A stretch of 64,000 nt of DNA from Prevotella heparinolytica (GCF_004342845.1 NZ_SLXB01000003.1:1-64000); one strand, 5' to 3'. Shown: positions 35,963-46,056, counted from the first letter of the stretch. Notes: generated by a model from the letters alone, not told the origin. Numbers and translations are program-made.

Positions 35963-36580
35963 ATGCAATTATTTCCAGTCCTTATCATATTGTCCTCCCT
36001 CTTCATTGTTCCGCCACAAGAACAAAAGCCGGCATTCAGCCAAATGGAAATCAATCATATACGTGTTGCAACGCCCGGCCTGTTCTCTCACGGCAAATAC
36101 CATGAAATTCATCTGGACAGCTTGTCCGATGAAGACTATTCGTTTCCGCTACTCAACGGAAAAGTAATTTCGCCTTATGGCCGCAACAGAAGCAGACATG
36201 CCGGTGTGGACATCAAGACTCATGCCAAGGACACCATTCGCGCCGCATTTGCAGGTGTAGTGCGTATGTCCAAGCCATATAGCGCCTATGGAAATGTAAT
36301 CGTCATACGCCACAGCACCGGGTTAGAGACGGTTTACAGCCACCAATTCAAAAACTTCGTAAAGAGCGGCGACATAGTAAAAGCCGGACAACCCATTGGC
36401 CTGACCGGGCGCACGGGACGTGCCAGCACGGAGCATCTGCATTTCGAAACCCGCATCAACGGGCAGCACTTCAATCCGAACATCATTTTCGACTTACAAG
36501 AGCGGGCACTACGCCGCGAATGCATCCGTTGCACTAAAAACGGGAACAGCATCACAGTAAAACCAATGCGAAAAAAATAG
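35963..36580 (+). CDS. M23-family peptidase (LytM type)
   Basis: 205 residues with an N-terminal hydrophobic signal segment. The zinc ligands of the LytM fold are visible: RHAGVDIK (H and D) and EHLHFE (final H), with the catalytic YSHQFKN histidine between. All motifs are intact, so an active cell-wall endopeptidase is expected. It starts 17 bases after the B3/B4 gene. Confidence 0.9.
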   Translation: MQLFPVLIILSSLFIVPPQEQKPAFSQMEINHIRVATPGLFSHGKYHEIHLDSLSDEDYSFPLLNGKVISPYGRNRSRHAGVDIKTHAKDTIRAAFAGVVRMSKPYSAYGNVIVIRHSTGLETVYSHQFKNFVKSGDIVKAGQPIGLTGRTGRASTEHLHFETRINGQHFNPNIIFDLQERALRRECIRCTKNGNSITVKPMRKK

Positions 36581-36604
36581 CGATTGGAACAGCATGACTA
36601 TCCG

Positions 36605-36634
36605 AACGTTTCACTACATTTGCAAAACGTTTCA
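36605..36634 (+). promoter_or_regulatory. phoH promoter with paired AACGTTTCA boxes
   Basis: The -7 box TACATTTG is at 36615-36622. The identical 9-mers AACGTTTCA at 36605-36613 and 36626-36634 flank it with a 21-base period and could be regulator sites. Confidence 0.45.
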
Positions 36635-36667
36635 TTTTAACAACGAATTGAAGATTAAAACATATCA

Positions 36668-37663
36668 ATGATAGAAAAACTGATTGTTCTTGAGGACATT
36701 GATCCTGTCATCTTTTATGGCGTAAACAATGCCAATATGCAATTGATAAAAGCCCTATATCCCAAACTTCGCATCGTTGCACGCGGCAATGTCATCAAAG
36801 TGCTGGGCGATGAAGAGGAAATGTGCGCATTTGAAGAAAACATCACGAAGCTGGAGAAATATTGTGCAGAATATAATTCGCTGAAGGAAGAAGTCATTAT
36901 AGATATTATTAAGGGCAATGCTCCACAAGCCGAGAAATCAGGGAATGTCATTGTGTTCAGTGTCACCGGTAAACCAATCATTCCGCGCAGCGAAAACCAG
37001 TTGAAACTGGTGGAGGCCTTTGCCAAAAACGACATGGTGTTCGCCATCGGTCCTGCCGGTTCGGGAAAAACTTACACAGCCATTGCACTTGCCGTACGGG
37101 CACTGAAAAATAAGGAAATCAAGAAAATCATCCTCAGCCGCCCTGCCGTAGAAGCCGGAGAAAAGCTCGGATTCCTCCCGGGAGACATGAAGGATAAGAT
37201 AGACCCATACTTGCAGCCACTCTATGATGCCCTGCAAGACATGATACCCGCCGCCAAGCTGAAAGAGTATATGGAACTGAACATCATCCAAATAGCTCCT
37301 CTTGCTTTTATGCGCGGACGTACACTGAACGATGCAGTCGTGATTCTGGATGAAGCGCAGAACACCACCACACAACAAATCAAGATGTTCCTCACCCGTA
37401 TGGGCATGAACACCAAGATGATTGTTACGGGTGATATGACACAGATTGACTTGCCGCAATCGCAAACTTCGGGTCTTGTGCAAGCCTTGAAAATTTTAAA
37501 AGGCGTAAAAGGCATCAGCTTCATCGAACTGAACAAAAAAGACATTGTCCGCCACAAATTAGTGACACAGATAGTAGAGGCCTACGAACGTTTTGACAAG
37601 GAAGCTAAAGCAGAACGGGAGAAACGGAAAGCAGAAAACATAGAGAAGCAGCTCCCCGCATAA
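36668..37663 (+). CDS. phoH: PhoH-family ATPase (PhoH-like)
   Basis: 331 residues with an N-terminal KH-like RNA-binding region and a superfamily 1 helicase-like ATPase domain: Walker [12 protein letters not shown] near residues 129-139 and Walker B VILDEAQN near 224-231. Members of this group act in RNA metabolism and ribosome-related processes. The C-terminus is a charged tail ([18 protein letters not shown]). Confidence 0.9.
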   Translation: MIEKLIVLEDIDPVIFYGVNNANMQLIKALYPKLRIVARGNVIKVLGDEEEMCAFEENITKLEKYCAEYNSLKEEVIIDIIKGNAPQAEKSGNVIVFSVTGKPIIPRSENQLKLVEAFAKNDMVFAIGPAGSGKTYTAIALAVRALKNKEIKKIILSRPAVEAGEKLGFLPGDMKDKIDPYLQPLYDALQDMIPAAKLKEYMELNIIQIAPLAFMRGRTLNDAVVILDEAQNTTTQQIKMFLTRMGMNTKMIVTGDMTQIDLPQSQTSGLVQALKILKGVKGISFIELNKKDIVRHKLVTQIVEAYERFDKEAKAEREKRKAENIEKQLPA

Positions 37664-37697
37664 AATTGCAAATTTTCAAACCGTAAATATTACAAAG

Positions 37698-38639
37698 ATG
37701 AAAGCATTAACTAAAACAGATTTCAATTTTCCGGAACAAAAGAGCGTGTACCACGGAAAAGTGCGCGATGTATACAACATCAATGGTGAAAAGCTGGTCA
37801 TGGTGGCTACCGACCGTATTTCTGCCTTCGACGTAGTATTGCCGAAAGGCATTCCTTTCAAAGGACAGATGCTGAACCAGATTGCAGCGAAATTTCTGGA
37901 TGCCACAACCGACATCTGTCCCAACTGGAAGATGGCTACACCGGATCCGATGGTGACGGTAGGTGTGATGTGCGAAGGATTCCCTATCGAAATGATTGTA
38001 CGCGGTTATCTGTGTGGTAGCGCATGGCGTGCTTACAAGAGCGGCGTTCGTGAGATTTGTGGGGTGAAGTTGCCCGAAGGAATGAAGGAAAACCAGAAGT
38101 TTCCCGAACCCATCATCACTCCGACCACTAAAGCGGAAATCGGCGAACACGATGCCGATATCTCCAAGGAAGAGATACTGGCCAAAGGATTGGCTACTCC
38201 TGAAGAATATGCCATTTTAGAGAAATACACGCTGGCACTCTTTAAACGCGGAACAGAGATTGCGGCAGCACGCGGTTTGATTTTGGTCGACACCAAATAC
38301 GAATTTGGAAAGCACAATGGGAAAATATACCTAATGGATGAAATTCACACACCCGACTCCAGCCGTTATTTCTATTCCGAAGGTTATGAAGAACGTTTCG
38401 TCAAAGGTGAAGCGCAAAAACAACTGTCCAAGGAGTTTGTGCGCGAATGGTTGATGGATAACGGATTCCAAGGAAAAGCCGGACAAGAAGTTCCGGAAAT
38501 GACGGATGAAATCGTAGCCTCTATCAGCGAACGCTACATTGAATTGTACGAGCACATCACCGGAGAAAAGTTCGTCAAGGAAGATACCGGTAACATTGCC
38601 GAGAGAATTGAAAAGAACGTAACGGAATATTTGAGATAA
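37698..38639 (+). CDS. purC: Phosphoribosylaminoimidazole-succinocarboxamide synthase
   Basis: 313 residues, the long form usual in Bacteroides; catalyses step 8 of purine synthesis. Signature segments [24 protein letters not shown] (quoted in part) and [22 protein letters not shown] are present. The stop codon shares one base with the menG start (TAATG), so the two genes are coupled. Confidence 0.96.
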   Translation: MKALTKTDFNFPEQKSVYHGKVRDVYNINGEKLVMVATDRISAFDVVLPKGIPFKGQMLNQIAAKFLDATTDICPNWKMATPDPMVTVGVMCEGFPIEMIVRGYLCGSAWRAYKSGVREICGVKLPEGMKENQKFPEPIITPTTKAEIGEHDADISKEEILAKGLATPEEYAILEKYTLALFKRGTEIAAARGLILVDTKYEFGKHNGKIYLMDEIHTPDSSRYFYSEGYEERFVKGEAQKQLSKEFVREWLMDNGFQGKAGQEVPEMTDEIVASISERYIELYEHITGEKFVKEDTGNIAERIEKNVTEYLR

Positions 38640-39376
38640 TGAACTACCCGCAGGAACACATCAAGCCTTACGGAAAAGACGGCAAGAAGAGCGAACAGGT
38701 GAAAGAGATGTTCGACAACATTGCTCCTTTTTACGACAAACTCAATCATACTCTGTCCATGGGTATAGACCGCAGTTGGCGTAAAAAAGCAATCAAGGCT
38801 CTCCGGCCCTTTCGTCCGCGCCGCATCATGGATGTAGCTACCGGTACGGGAGACTTTGCCATTCTTGCATGCCGCGAACTTCAACCCGATGCACTGATTG
38901 GCATTGATATATCGGAAGGCATGATGAAAGTGGGACGTGAAAAAGTAGACAAGGTTCACCTCTCGGACAAGATTTCCTTTGTCCGGGAGGATTGCCTCGC
39001 GCTTTCCTTTGCAGATACGAGTTTCGATGCCGTAACTGTGGCTTTCGGTATTCGCAACTTTGAAAGTCTGGACAAGGGACTATCCGAAATATGCCGTGTG
39101 CTTAAAGCCGGCGGACACCTTGTTATTCTCGAACTCTCCGTTCCGGAGCGTTTTCCAATGAAACAACTATTCTCCATTTATTCAAAAGTGGTTATCCCTT
39201 TTCTCGGCAAATGTATATCGAAAGACAACAATGCTTATACCTACCTGCCGCAAAGCATCCGCGCTTTTCCGCAGGGAGAGGTGATGCAAGAAGTCATCCG
39301 ACGGGCAGGATTCAGCAAAGTACACTTCAAACGGTTGACTTTCGGGATATGTACACTGTACATAGCTGAAAAATGA
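38639..39376 (+). CDS. menG: Demethylmenaquinone methyltransferase (UbiE/MenG)
   Basis: A 245-residue SAM-dependent methyltransferase for the last step of menaquinone synthesis. The UbiE signature [20 protein letters not shown] is at the start, motif [12 protein letters not shown] follows, and [21 protein letters not shown] is the second family signature. Bacteroides use menaquinone, not ubiquinone, hence the menG name. Confidence 0.95.
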   Translation: MNYPQEHIKPYGKDGKKSEQVKEMFDNIAPFYDKLNHTLSMGIDRSWRKKAIKALRPFRPRRIMDVATGTGDFAILACRELQPDALIGIDISEGMMKVGREKVDKVHLSDKISFVREDCLALSFADTSFDAVTVAFGIRNFESLDKGLSEICRVLKAGGHLVILELSVPERFPMKQLFSIYSKVVIPFLGKCISKDNNAYTYLPQSIRAFPQGEVMQEVIRRAGFSKVHFKRLTFGICTLYIAEK

Positions 39377-39449
39377 CAAAGGCGATAAAAGATAAGACAA
39401 GAAGCACTTCATATATCAGAAAACTGTGTAACAATAAAATAAGGACATC

Positions 39450-40196
39450 ATGCAGAAATACGGTTTAATAGGTTATCCGTTGAAACATTCGTTTTCCATC
39501 GGTTACTTCAATGAAAAGTTCAAAGCAGAAAACATTGATGCCGAATATGTGAATTTCGAGATTCCCACTATTAACGATTTTATGCAGGTAATAGAGGAAA
39601 ACCCCAACCTTTGCGGCCTCAACGTAACTATCCCCTATAAGGAACAGGTGATTCCTTTTCTTGACGAATTGGATAAGGATACCGCAAAAATCGGCGCGGT
39701 CAATGTCATCAAGATTGTCCGCCTGCCCAAAGGAAAAGTAAAACTGGTCGGATATAATTCGGATATTATCGGCTTCACCCAATCTATTGAGCCTCTGTTG
39801 CAATCCCACCACAAGAAAGCGTTGATTCTCGGCACGGGAGGAGCTTCAAAAGCCGTATATCATGGTTTGAACAATCTTGGAATAGAAAGTACATTCGTGT
39901 CGCGCACCAAGAAAAACAACAAGTTTCTGACTTACGAAGAGCTGACACCGGAAGTGATGGCTTCGCACACTGTCATAGTGAACACCACCCCCGTAGGGAT
40001 GTTCCCAAAAGTGGACTTTTGTCCCAATATTCCTTACGAGCAACTTACCTCCGACCACTTGCTCTACGATTTGTTGTACAATCCGAACGAAACGCTTTTC
40101 ATGAAAAAGGGACAGGCACAAGGAGCCATCACTAAAAACGGACTGGAAATGCTGTTGTTGCAAGCCTTTGCCGCATGGGAAATCTGGAAAAGATAA
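39450..40196 (+). CDS. aroE: Shikimate dehydrogenase
   Basis: A 248-residue NADP-dependent enzyme of the shikimate pathway. The substrate motif YPLKHSFSIGYFNEKF, NVTIPYKEQVIPFLDEL with the catalytic lysine, and the nucleotide-binding LGTGGASKAV are all present. It is at the short end of the family. Confidence 0.95.
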   Translation: MQKYGLIGYPLKHSFSIGYFNEKFKAENIDAEYVNFEIPTINDFMQVIEENPNLCGLNVTIPYKEQVIPFLDELDKDTAKIGAVNVIKIVRLPKGKVKLVGYNSDIIGFTQSIEPLLQSHHKKALILGTGGASKAVYHGLNNLGIESTFVSRTKKNNKFLTYEELTPEVMASHTVIVNTTPVGMFPKVDFCPNIPYEQLTSDHLLYDLLYNPNETLFMKKGQAQGAITKNGLEMLLLQAFAAWEIWKR

Positions 40197-40212
40197 CGAA
40201 AAGACAAACCGG

Positions 40213-41241
40213 ATGAGTAAAAGCGTCAAATACTGTTTGGCGGGGATATCGGCATCGATTATCATCGCCCTTATCGGAGGAAGCTTTTATATGCTCAGTT
40301 ATTCATTGACTCCGACACACAACACCGGTAAAGACATTGCCGGTTCCTATGAGTATATGTTCAACGAATATCCTTTCATCAAGCCATGGGTCGATAGCCT
40401 GCAAGCCATCGGTGCCTTGCGCGATACATTCATTGTTAATGACGAAGGGAAGAAGTTGCATGCCCTCTTTGCCGAGGCACCCGAGCCGACTGACAAAACA
40501 GCCATCATTGTACACGGTTATACGGACAATGCCGTCCGCATGCTGATGATAGGATATATGTACAACAAAGAGTTGAAATACAACATACTGCTACCCGACT
40601 TGCAAAACCATGGTTTGAGCGAAGGCGATGCCATCCAAATGGGCTGGAAAGACAGCCGGGATATAATAAGGTGGAGGGATGTGGCTTCGGCTCTCTTCAA
40701 GAAACCTTATACATGGGGAGGCACCTATGTTAAAGGTAGTCCGTGGCAGACTATCGCAGGGAATAGGCACAGTTTGCAGATAGTGCTGCACGGCATCTCT
40801 ATGGGAGCCGCCACCACCATGATGACGTCGGGATACAGTCGGGATGCCAACAGTAACATTATGTGCTACGTGGCAGACTGCGGCTACACCGGCGTGTGGG
40901 ACGAGTTTGCATACGAGCTGAAGCAACAATTCGGCTTGCCGGCATTTCCGCTATTGCACACCACAAGTCTGCTATGCAAGATAAAATACGGTTGGACTTT
41001 CGGCGAAGCTTCCGCTTTGAAGCAAATGCAAAGTCCGCATGCCAACCAGCCCATGCTCTTTATCCACGGAGAGGCCGATACATACGTACCTACAAGGATG
41101 GTCCATTCGCTCTATGAGGCAAGACGTGGTGACAAAGAATTATGGATTGTTCCGGGCACCGCACATGCCGAATCTTACAAAAACTATCCGCAGGAATATA
41201 CGAAGCGAGTAAAGAATTTTCTGGGGAAACATATACATTGA
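40213..41241 (+). CDS. Alpha/beta hydrolase, membrane anchored
   Basis: 342 residues from MSKSVKYCLAGISASII; an upstream in-frame ATG at 40168 lies inside aroE. A membrane segment at about residues 8-30 is followed by the hydrolase fold: VHGYTDNA, nucleophile serine in HGISMGAAT, catalytic aspartate in HGEADTYVP and histidine in PGTAHAESY. The substrate is unknown; it belongs to the YqkD-like group of extracytoplasmic hydrolases. It follows aroE by 16 bases. Confidence 0.85.
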   Translation: MSKSVKYCLAGISASIIIALIGGSFYMLSYSLTPTHNTGKDIAGSYEYMFNEYPFIKPWVDSLQAIGALRDTFIVNDEGKKLHALFAEAPEPTDKTAIIVHGYTDNAVRMLMIGYMYNKELKYNILLPDLQNHGLSEGDAIQMGWKDSRDIIRWRDVASALFKKPYTWGGTYVKGSPWQTIAGNRHSLQIVLHGISMGAATTMMTSGYSRDANSNIMCYVADCGYTGVWDEFAYELKQQFGLPAFPLLHTTSLLCKIKYGWTFGEASALKQMQSPHANQPMLFIHGEADTYVPTRMVHSLYEARRGDKELWIVPGTAHAESYKNYPQEYTKRVKNFLGKHIH

Positions 41242-41282
41242 ATTGTTTTTTTCTTATCTTCGCTGCAACAAACAGCTGATGT

Positions 41283-42191
41283 ATGAAACGATTCATTTCC
41301 ATAACACTTCTTTTGTGCTTGTTTGTTGCCATGCAGGCGGAGACGATATATACCACAAACAATATTCCCAAAGTTCATCTTCAAGACAAGACACGCTACG
41401 TATGCAATCCTGCCGACATTCTCTCGGCAGCCGCATGCGACAGCATAGACCGCATGCTGTATGCCTTAGAGCAAACGACCGGCATTGAAACGGTAGTGGC
41501 TGTGGTTCCGTCTATCGGCAATGACGATTGTTTCGACTTCTCTCACCGTTTACTCAACGAATGGGGAGTGGGAAAGAAAGGAAAAGACAACGGACTCATC
41601 ATTTTGCTGGTCACCGACCAGCGTTGCATCCAATTCTATACCGGCTATGGTCTGGAAGGCGATTTGCCTGATGCCATCTGCAAACGCATCCAATCCAAGG
41701 AGATGATTCCTTACCTGAAAGACGCAAACTGGGATGCCGGCATGATGGCGGGTGTGCGGGCTGTGTGTGCACGTCTTGACGGCAGCATGACAAATGATGC
41801 AGACCAAGAGAATAATTCTTCGGGCGTAAATCTCCTGCTGGGGCTTCTCGGTCTCTTGGGCGTTGCATCGGCGGCAGGCATCTATGCTCACCGCAAAGCC
41901 ACCAAATGCCCCAACTGCGGGCAACACAAACTACAACGAAGCAACAGCGTACTCATTTCCAGACACAAGGGAGTAAAGACGGAAGACGTGACACTGACCT
42001 GCCTCAACTGCGGGCATAAAGTGGTGCGCCGCCGACAGTCGTATGACGAGAATTATCGTGGTGGAGGAGGTAGCGGTCCGGTAATCTTCGGTGGAGGAAG
42101 TATGCTCGGCGGAGGCCGTGGAGGGGGCTTCAGTGGAGGAAGCTTCGGCGGTGGAAGAGGTGGAGGCGGTGGTGCCGGCTCACGTTTTTAA
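41283..42191 (+). CDS. TPM-domain protein with zinc-ribbon and Gly-rich tail
   Basis: 302 residues: signal peptide, TPM (Psb32/YgcG) domain (about 35-165, including GKKGKDNGLIILLVTDQRC and QFYTGYGLEGDLPDAICKRI), a membrane segment (about 181-201), then a Cys pair CPNCGQHK with CLNCGHK forming a zinc-ribbon, and a glycine-rich tail. TPM proteins are linked with membrane protein quality control. It is followed after 39 bases by lemA, a pairing seen in many bacteria. Confidence 0.88.
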   Translation: MKRFISITLLLCLFVAMQAETIYTTNNIPKVHLQDKTRYVCNPADILSAAACDSIDRMLYALEQTTGIETVVAVVPSIGNDDCFDFSHRLLNEWGVGKKGKDNGLIILLVTDQRCIQFYTGYGLEGDLPDAICKRIQSKEMIPYLKDANWDAGMMAGVRAVCARLDGSMTNDADQENNSSGVNLLLGLLGLLGVASAAGIYAHRKATKCPNCGQHKLQRSNSVLISRHKGVKTEDVTLTCLNCGHKVVRRRQSYDENYRGGGGSGPVIFGGGSMLGGGRGGGFSGGSFGGGRGGGGGAGSRF

Positions 42192-42230
42192 TCAATGAAT
42201 AGTATAACAATCCAATAAAAAGAAAGAAGT

Positions 42231-42812
42231 ATGAAGAAGTCAAACATGATTATCATCGGGGTCATAGCCCTCGTTGCCATTTGGGGCATCAGCGTCTACA
42301 ACGGGTTAGTCACCATGGAAGAAGACGTCAACGGACAATGGTCGAATGTAGAAACACAGTACCAACGCCGGGCAGACCTAATTCCTAATCTGGTAAGCAC
42401 CGTAAAAGGATATGCCTCGCACGAACAAGAAACACTTGAAGGGGTGATACAGGCACGCAGTGCAGCCACTCAGATTAAAGTAGATGTCAACGACCTGACA
42501 GAGGAAAAGCTGGCCGAATTCCAGAAAGCACAAGGTGCCGTAACTTCAGCCCTCGGCAAATTGCTGGCCATCACTGAAAATTATCCTGATTTGAAAGCCA
42601 ACCAGAATTTCCTTGAACTGCAAGCGCAACTGGAAGGAACGGAGAACCGCATCAACGTGGCCCGTACCAACTTCAACAATACGGCCAAAGAGTTCAACAC
42701 AGCCATCAGACGTTTTCCCAAGAGCATTCTGGCCGGATTGTTCGGCTTTAAAAAACGTGCTTATTTCGAAGCAGCCGAAGGTGCCGAACAAGCACCGAAA
42801 GTGGAGTTTTAA
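42231..42812 (+). CDS. lemA: LemA family protein
   Basis: 193 residues: an N-terminal membrane anchor ([20 protein letters not shown]) and a helical coiled region with the family core [21 protein letters not shown] and [22 protein letters not shown]. The function is unclear, but members are often paired with TPM proteins, as here. Confidence 0.93.
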   Translation: MKKSNMIIIGVIALVAIWGISVYNGLVTMEEDVNGQWSNVETQYQRRADLIPNLVSTVKGYASHEQETLEGVIQARSAATQIKVDVNDLTEEKLAEFQKAQGAVTSALGKLLAITENYPDLKANQNFLELQAQLEGTENRINVARTNFNNTAKEFNTAIRRFPKSILAGLFGFKKRAYFEAAEGAEQAPKVEF

Positions 42813-42857
42813 TCTACTAAAAGGCCGAAGACCGGATTAAAACATTTTTGTATCCAG

Positions 42858-42928
42858 AAAAGCACGGGTTACACTATTTTATCTATTTGATTCAAAAAGA
42901 ACATGATAATCAGCGTAATCCGTGCTTT
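42858..42928. repeat. REP-like hairpin, copy 2
   Basis: AAAAGCACGGGTTACACT at 42858-42875 is matched by the inverted AGCGTAATCCGTGCTTT at 42912-42928. It lies 45 bases after the lemA stop and shares the GCACGGATTACAC core with copies at 3.1 and 63.8 kb. Confidence 0.6.
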
Positions 42929-42950
42929 CGTATATTATAAGGCCTCTGTC

Positions 42951-42973
42951 GTCCGGCCGAAAGCCGGACTTTT
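42951..42973 (+). terminator. Terminator after lemA
   Basis: GTCCGGC (42951-42957), loop CGAAA, GCCGGAC (42963-42969), then TTTT. It also lies 35 bases beyond the convergent cupin gene stop. Confidence 0.8.
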
Positions 42974-43007
42974 ATCAGGCTGCCTCCCGATTTAGGTGCA
43001 AACAGCC

Positions 43008-43457
43008 CTACCAATTCACTGCCTCGTTCAAAATCACTCCATCTGCTGCATCTTCCACAGTAAAAGTTCCACTCTTATACTGAACGCATAGCATCACCAG
43101 CGGCGTGTTTCCATTATTCCTGACGGAACGCTTGCCGGCAGGCGCCACTCTCACCACGCTTCCTTCTGATATAGGAAAAACTTTTCCATCTACTTGAAAC
43201 TCGCCGGTTCCGGTCAGGAAGAAGTAAAGTTCTTCGTGATGTTTATGGATATGCAGAAAGCCGGTTTCCGTTCCCGGAGGGAACACTTGAAAGGAAAACT
43301 CTCCGCCTGTGGCTTGCAAAGCTGTACCGCCAAATACCTTGCCGGGAATTTTCACTTCGGGAGTAAGCTCCAATACATACTCTCCCACCTCACTCAGTTT
43401 GCCAATGTTTATGGCACTGAAATTCTCTGCTGTCGCAATTTTCTTAATCTCTTTCAT
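43008..43457 (-). CDS. Cupin-domain protein
   Basis: 149 residues forming one cupin barrel. The first motif HIHKHHEELYFFLTGTGEFQVDG supplies the metal-binding His and Glu residues, and the second, SVVRVAPAGKRSVRNNG, is partly degenerate (no clear His). A small-molecule dioxygenase, isomerase or binding function is possible. It is divergent from the HxlR regulator, which suggests that regulator controls it. Confidence 0.8.
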   Translation of the reverse strand: MKEIKKIATAENFSAINIGKLSEVGEYVLELTPEVKIPGKVFGGTALQATGGEFSFQVFPPGTETGFLHIHKHHEELYFFLTGTGEFQVDGKVFPISEGSVVRVAPAGKRSVRNNGNTPLVMLCVQYKSGTFTVEDAADGVILNEAVNW

Positions 43458-43570
43458 TTTATTCTTTTATTAAATTGTTGTTTGGAAGCTGTTTCATTCG
43501 CATACACCATCAGACGATCCGAAGAAACAGTTTTAATACATTTCTTTTTGCAACTTATATCACTATTCAC

Positions 43571-43616
43571 TAACTTTGCATCAGAAAACAGCTTTCTTTT
43601 ATACAGCAGCAAAATT
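43571..43616. promoter_or_regulatory. Divergent promoter region of cupin and HxlR genes
   Basis: TAACTTTG at 43571-43578 (plus strand) and TAATTTTG read on the minus strand at 43616-43609 are the two -7 candidates. They overlap in the 246-base gap, giving leaders of about 120-150 bases for each gene. Confidence 0.45.
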
Positions 43617-43703
43617 ACGCATTAACATGCGATAAAACAAGAAGTTACATAACAGTAAGCAAGTTACTTAAGACTCACTTTTGGTGAAAAATAAAGAGTT
43701 ATC

Positions 43704-44078
43704 ATGGCAAAAAAAGAAGAAAAAAAATCTATCATTGAGATTTGTCCCATACGAAACATTGTGGCACGCTTCGGAAACAAATGGGCATTGTTGGTTATTT
43801 TCATTCTGAGTGAGAATGAAAACCTCCGTTTCAATCAATTAGGAAAGATGATACCCGATATTTCGTCCAAGGTTCTTGCCAACACACTGCAAAATCTGGA
43901 AGTCGACAATCTGGTGAAACGAACAGTGTTTCCCGAAGTACCCATTCGTGTGGAATACACACTGACGAATACCGGGCGATCGCTGGTTCCCATTATCCAA
44001 TCGCTGACGGACTGGGCACTACAAAACATGCAGTCGATTATGAAACATCGAAAGATGTACGAGCAACATCAACGATGA
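43704..44078 (+). CDS. HxlR-family transcriptional regulator
   Basis: A 124-residue winged-helix regulator. The family start CPIRNIVARFGNKWALLVIF (cysteine at the N-terminus, often redox-sensitive in HxlR proteins) and LRFNQLGKMIPDISSKVLANTLQNLE recognition helix region are clear, ending with YTLTNTGRSLVPIIQSL. It probably regulates the divergent cupin gene and itself. Confidence 0.9.
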   Translation: MAKKEEKKSIIEICPIRNIVARFGNKWALLVIFILSENENLRFNQLGKMIPDISSKVLANTLQNLEVDNLVKRTVFPEVPIRVEYTLTNTGRSLVPIIQSLTDWALQNMQSIMKHRKMYEQHQR

Positions 44079-44273
44079 CGCTTCCAACCACAGTTTCCGG
44101 CATCCGGTTTTATTTAAACATCGGGCTTCAGATTGAATTCGTGCTGAACAGAGGGGGGGGACAAAGGCTCGTTCTTCATATTTTATACGAAAAGAAAAAT
44201 GCGGACAAACGGCTCCGGAGAGTCATTCTTATAACTCATTATAAATCAGACCAATAAAAAAGCACTAAAAATC

Positions 44274-44355
44274 GAGGGAATTTTTAGTAATTTTCTGGGG
44301 AATTTTTAGTAAAAATCCATCCGATTTTTACTAAAAACGGAAAGAAGATTTTAGT
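44274..44355. repeat. 22-bp periodic TTTTTA(C/G)TAAAAA array, copy 2
   Basis: Central ACT/AGT triplets fall at 44275, 44287, 44309, 44331 and 44354, i.e. one 12-base and three 22-23-base steps. It lies in the 505-base gap 44079-44583 between hxlR and purM. That gap also has a G8 run at 44153-44160 and, at its end, the purM control region. Confidence 0.75.
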
Positions 44356-44496
44356 ATAAGCCGAGTGCCGAATCTGAAAAATTTACAAAACAGCCAATTA
44401 TTCCCTATTATCGGGCCTGTTTCCGGATGAGGCAACAGAAATATCGCCACACCTTTTTTCAATCGCAGGAAGCAGTGCAAAGCAGACAATGCTCCG

Positions 44497-44551
44497 GCAG
44501 TGCAAAATAAGCAAACTTATTTTGCACTGCTTTCATTTTGCACTATCTTTG
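44497..44551 (+). promoter_or_regulatory. purM promoter overlapped by palindromic operator
   Basis: The palindrome GCAGTGCAAAATAAG / CTTATTTTGCACTGC (44497-44511 and 44516-44530, exact, 4-base loop) covers the -33 box TTTG at 44521-44524. The -7 box TATCTTTG is at 44544-44551 with a 19-base spacer. The 8-mer TTTGCACT or its complement occurs five times between 44472 and 44556. This arrangement suggests repression by a regulator, possibly one sensing purines. Confidence 0.75.
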
Positions 44552-44583
44552 CACTATCAATTGATAACAAACATACATATCTC

Positions 44584-45753
44584 ATGAGTAACCAACGATA
44601 CATGATGCGAGGCGTCAGCGCTTCGAAAGAAGATGTGCACAACGCCATCAAGAACATCGACAAAGGAATTTTCCCGCAAGCCTTCTGCAAAATCATCCCC
44701 GACATACTGGGCGGCGACCCGGCATATTGCAACATCATGCATGCCGACGGGGCAGGCACAAAATCGTCTTTGGCATACATGTACTGGAAAGAAACCGGCG
44801 ACCTTTCCGTTTGGAAAGGCATAGCGCAAGATGCCCTGATTATGAATATCGACGACCTGCTCTGCGTGGGTGCGGTAGACAACATCTTGGTATCCTCCAC
44901 CATCGGGCGCAACAAACTGCTGATTCCGGGCGAGGTAATCTCCGCCATCATCAACGGTACGGACGAACTGCTTGCCGAACTGCGCGATATGGGCGTGGGA
45001 GTATATGCCACCGGTGGCGAAACGGCCGATGTGGGCGACCTTGTGCGCACCATCATCGTGGACTCCACAGTGACTTGCCGCATGAAACGCGCAGACGTCA
45101 TCGACAATGCCAACATCCGTCCGGGAGACGTGATTGTGGGACTTGCCTCTTACGGGCAAGCCACTTACGAGAAAGAATACAACGGCGGCATGGGCAGCAA
45201 CGGACTGACCTCGGCCCGTCACGATGTATTCGCCAACTATCTGGCAGAGAAATATCCCGAAAGCTATGATAAAGCCGTGCCCGACGAATTGGTGTACAGT
45301 GGCAGACTGAAACTGACGGACACGGTGGAAGGAAGCCCGATAGATGCCGGAAAATTAGTGCTCTCGCCCACCCGCACCTACGCTCCGGTAGTAAAGAAGT
45401 TGCTCGACGCCCTCCGTCCCGAAATTCACGGCATGGTGCACTGTTCGGGTGGCGCACAGACCAAGATACTGCACTTTGTAGGCGAAAACATCCGGGTGGT
45501 GAAAGACAATCTCTTCCCCGTTCCCCCTCTGTTCAAGACCATCAAGGAACAAAGCGACACGGACTGGAGCGAGATGTACAAAGTCTTCAATATGGGACAT
45601 CGCTTGGAAGTCTACCTCTCGCCCGAACATGCCGAAGAGGTGATTGCCATCAGCCGGAGTTTCAATATCGATGCACGCGTTGTGGGACGCATTGAAGAAA
45701 GCGACCGGAAAGAGCTGATTATAAAGAGCGAGTTCGGAGAGTTCAAGTATTAA
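44584..45753 (+). CDS. purM: Phosphoribosylformylglycinamidine cyclo-ligase (PurM)
   Basis: 389 residues from MSNQRYMMRGVSASK; an upstream in-frame ATG at 44500 is inside the operator and rejected. The enzyme makes AIR in purine synthesis. The motifs NIMHADGAGTKSSLAYMYW, GVYATGGETADVGDLVRT and HCSGGAQTK are present. This is the longer PurM type usual in Bacteroidota, and assignment to the purine-specific member rather than a PurM-like paralogue rests on these motifs. Confidence 0.9.
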   Translation: MSNQRYMMRGVSASKEDVHNAIKNIDKGIFPQAFCKIIPDILGGDPAYCNIMHADGAGTKSSLAYMYWKETGDLSVWKGIAQDALIMNIDDLLCVGAVDNILVSSTIGRNKLLIPGEVISAIINGTDELLAELRDMGVGVYATGGETADVGDLVRTIIVDSTVTCRMKRADVIDNANIRPGDVIVGLASYGQATYEKEYNGGMGSNGLTSARHDVFANYLAEKYPESYDKAVPDELVYSGRLKLTDTVEGSPIDAGKLVLSPTRTYAPVVKKLLDALRPEIHGMVHCSGGAQTKILHFVGENIRVVKDNLFPVPPLFKTIKEQSDTDWSEMYKVFNMGHRLEVYLSPEHAEEVIAISRSFNIDARVVGRIEESDRKELIIKSEFGEFKY

Positions 45754-45773
45754 CCCGGCAAAGCCTACAGGCT

Positions 45774-46034
45774 ATGGAAAAAGGACAAAAAGGATGTCTG
45801 TTGCTCATCGGCTTCACAGCCATGGCCTCAGTAGGGATATACATTGCTCTGAGGTTGGAGTGGCCGTTTTTAAGGAATCTGATGTATCTGACACCTGCCC
45901 TCGTAGCTCCCTACATAGGCGAAAAATATTTCAGCGATAAAAACAAAAAAACACCTAAATGGAGATGGGCATTGGTTTTCATTCTCATTTTTCTGTTGGC
46001 CGGATTAGTGACATGGTGGATGAAAAGCCATTAA
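45774..46034 (+). CDS. Small membrane protein
   Basis: 86 residues with two predicted membrane segments (LLLIGFTAMASVGIYIAL and WALVFILIFLLAGLVTWWM) around a lysine-rich loop. No family was recognised. It starts 20 bases after purM and is followed by a disrupted small gene. Function unknown. Confidence 0.6.
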   Translation: MEKGQKGCLLLIGFTAMASVGIYIALRLEWPFLRNLMYLTPALVAPYIGEKYFSDKNKKTPKWRWALVFILIFLLAGLVTWWMKSH

Positions 46035-46056
46035 GTTGAAACAAATGGTGTAGCAG

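Noticed and set aside
44075..44257. 60-residue open frame overlapping the hxlR stop
   Set aside because: The ATGA overlap is suggestive, but the sequence crosses a G8 run, has no hydrophobic or domain pattern and no recognisable relatives.
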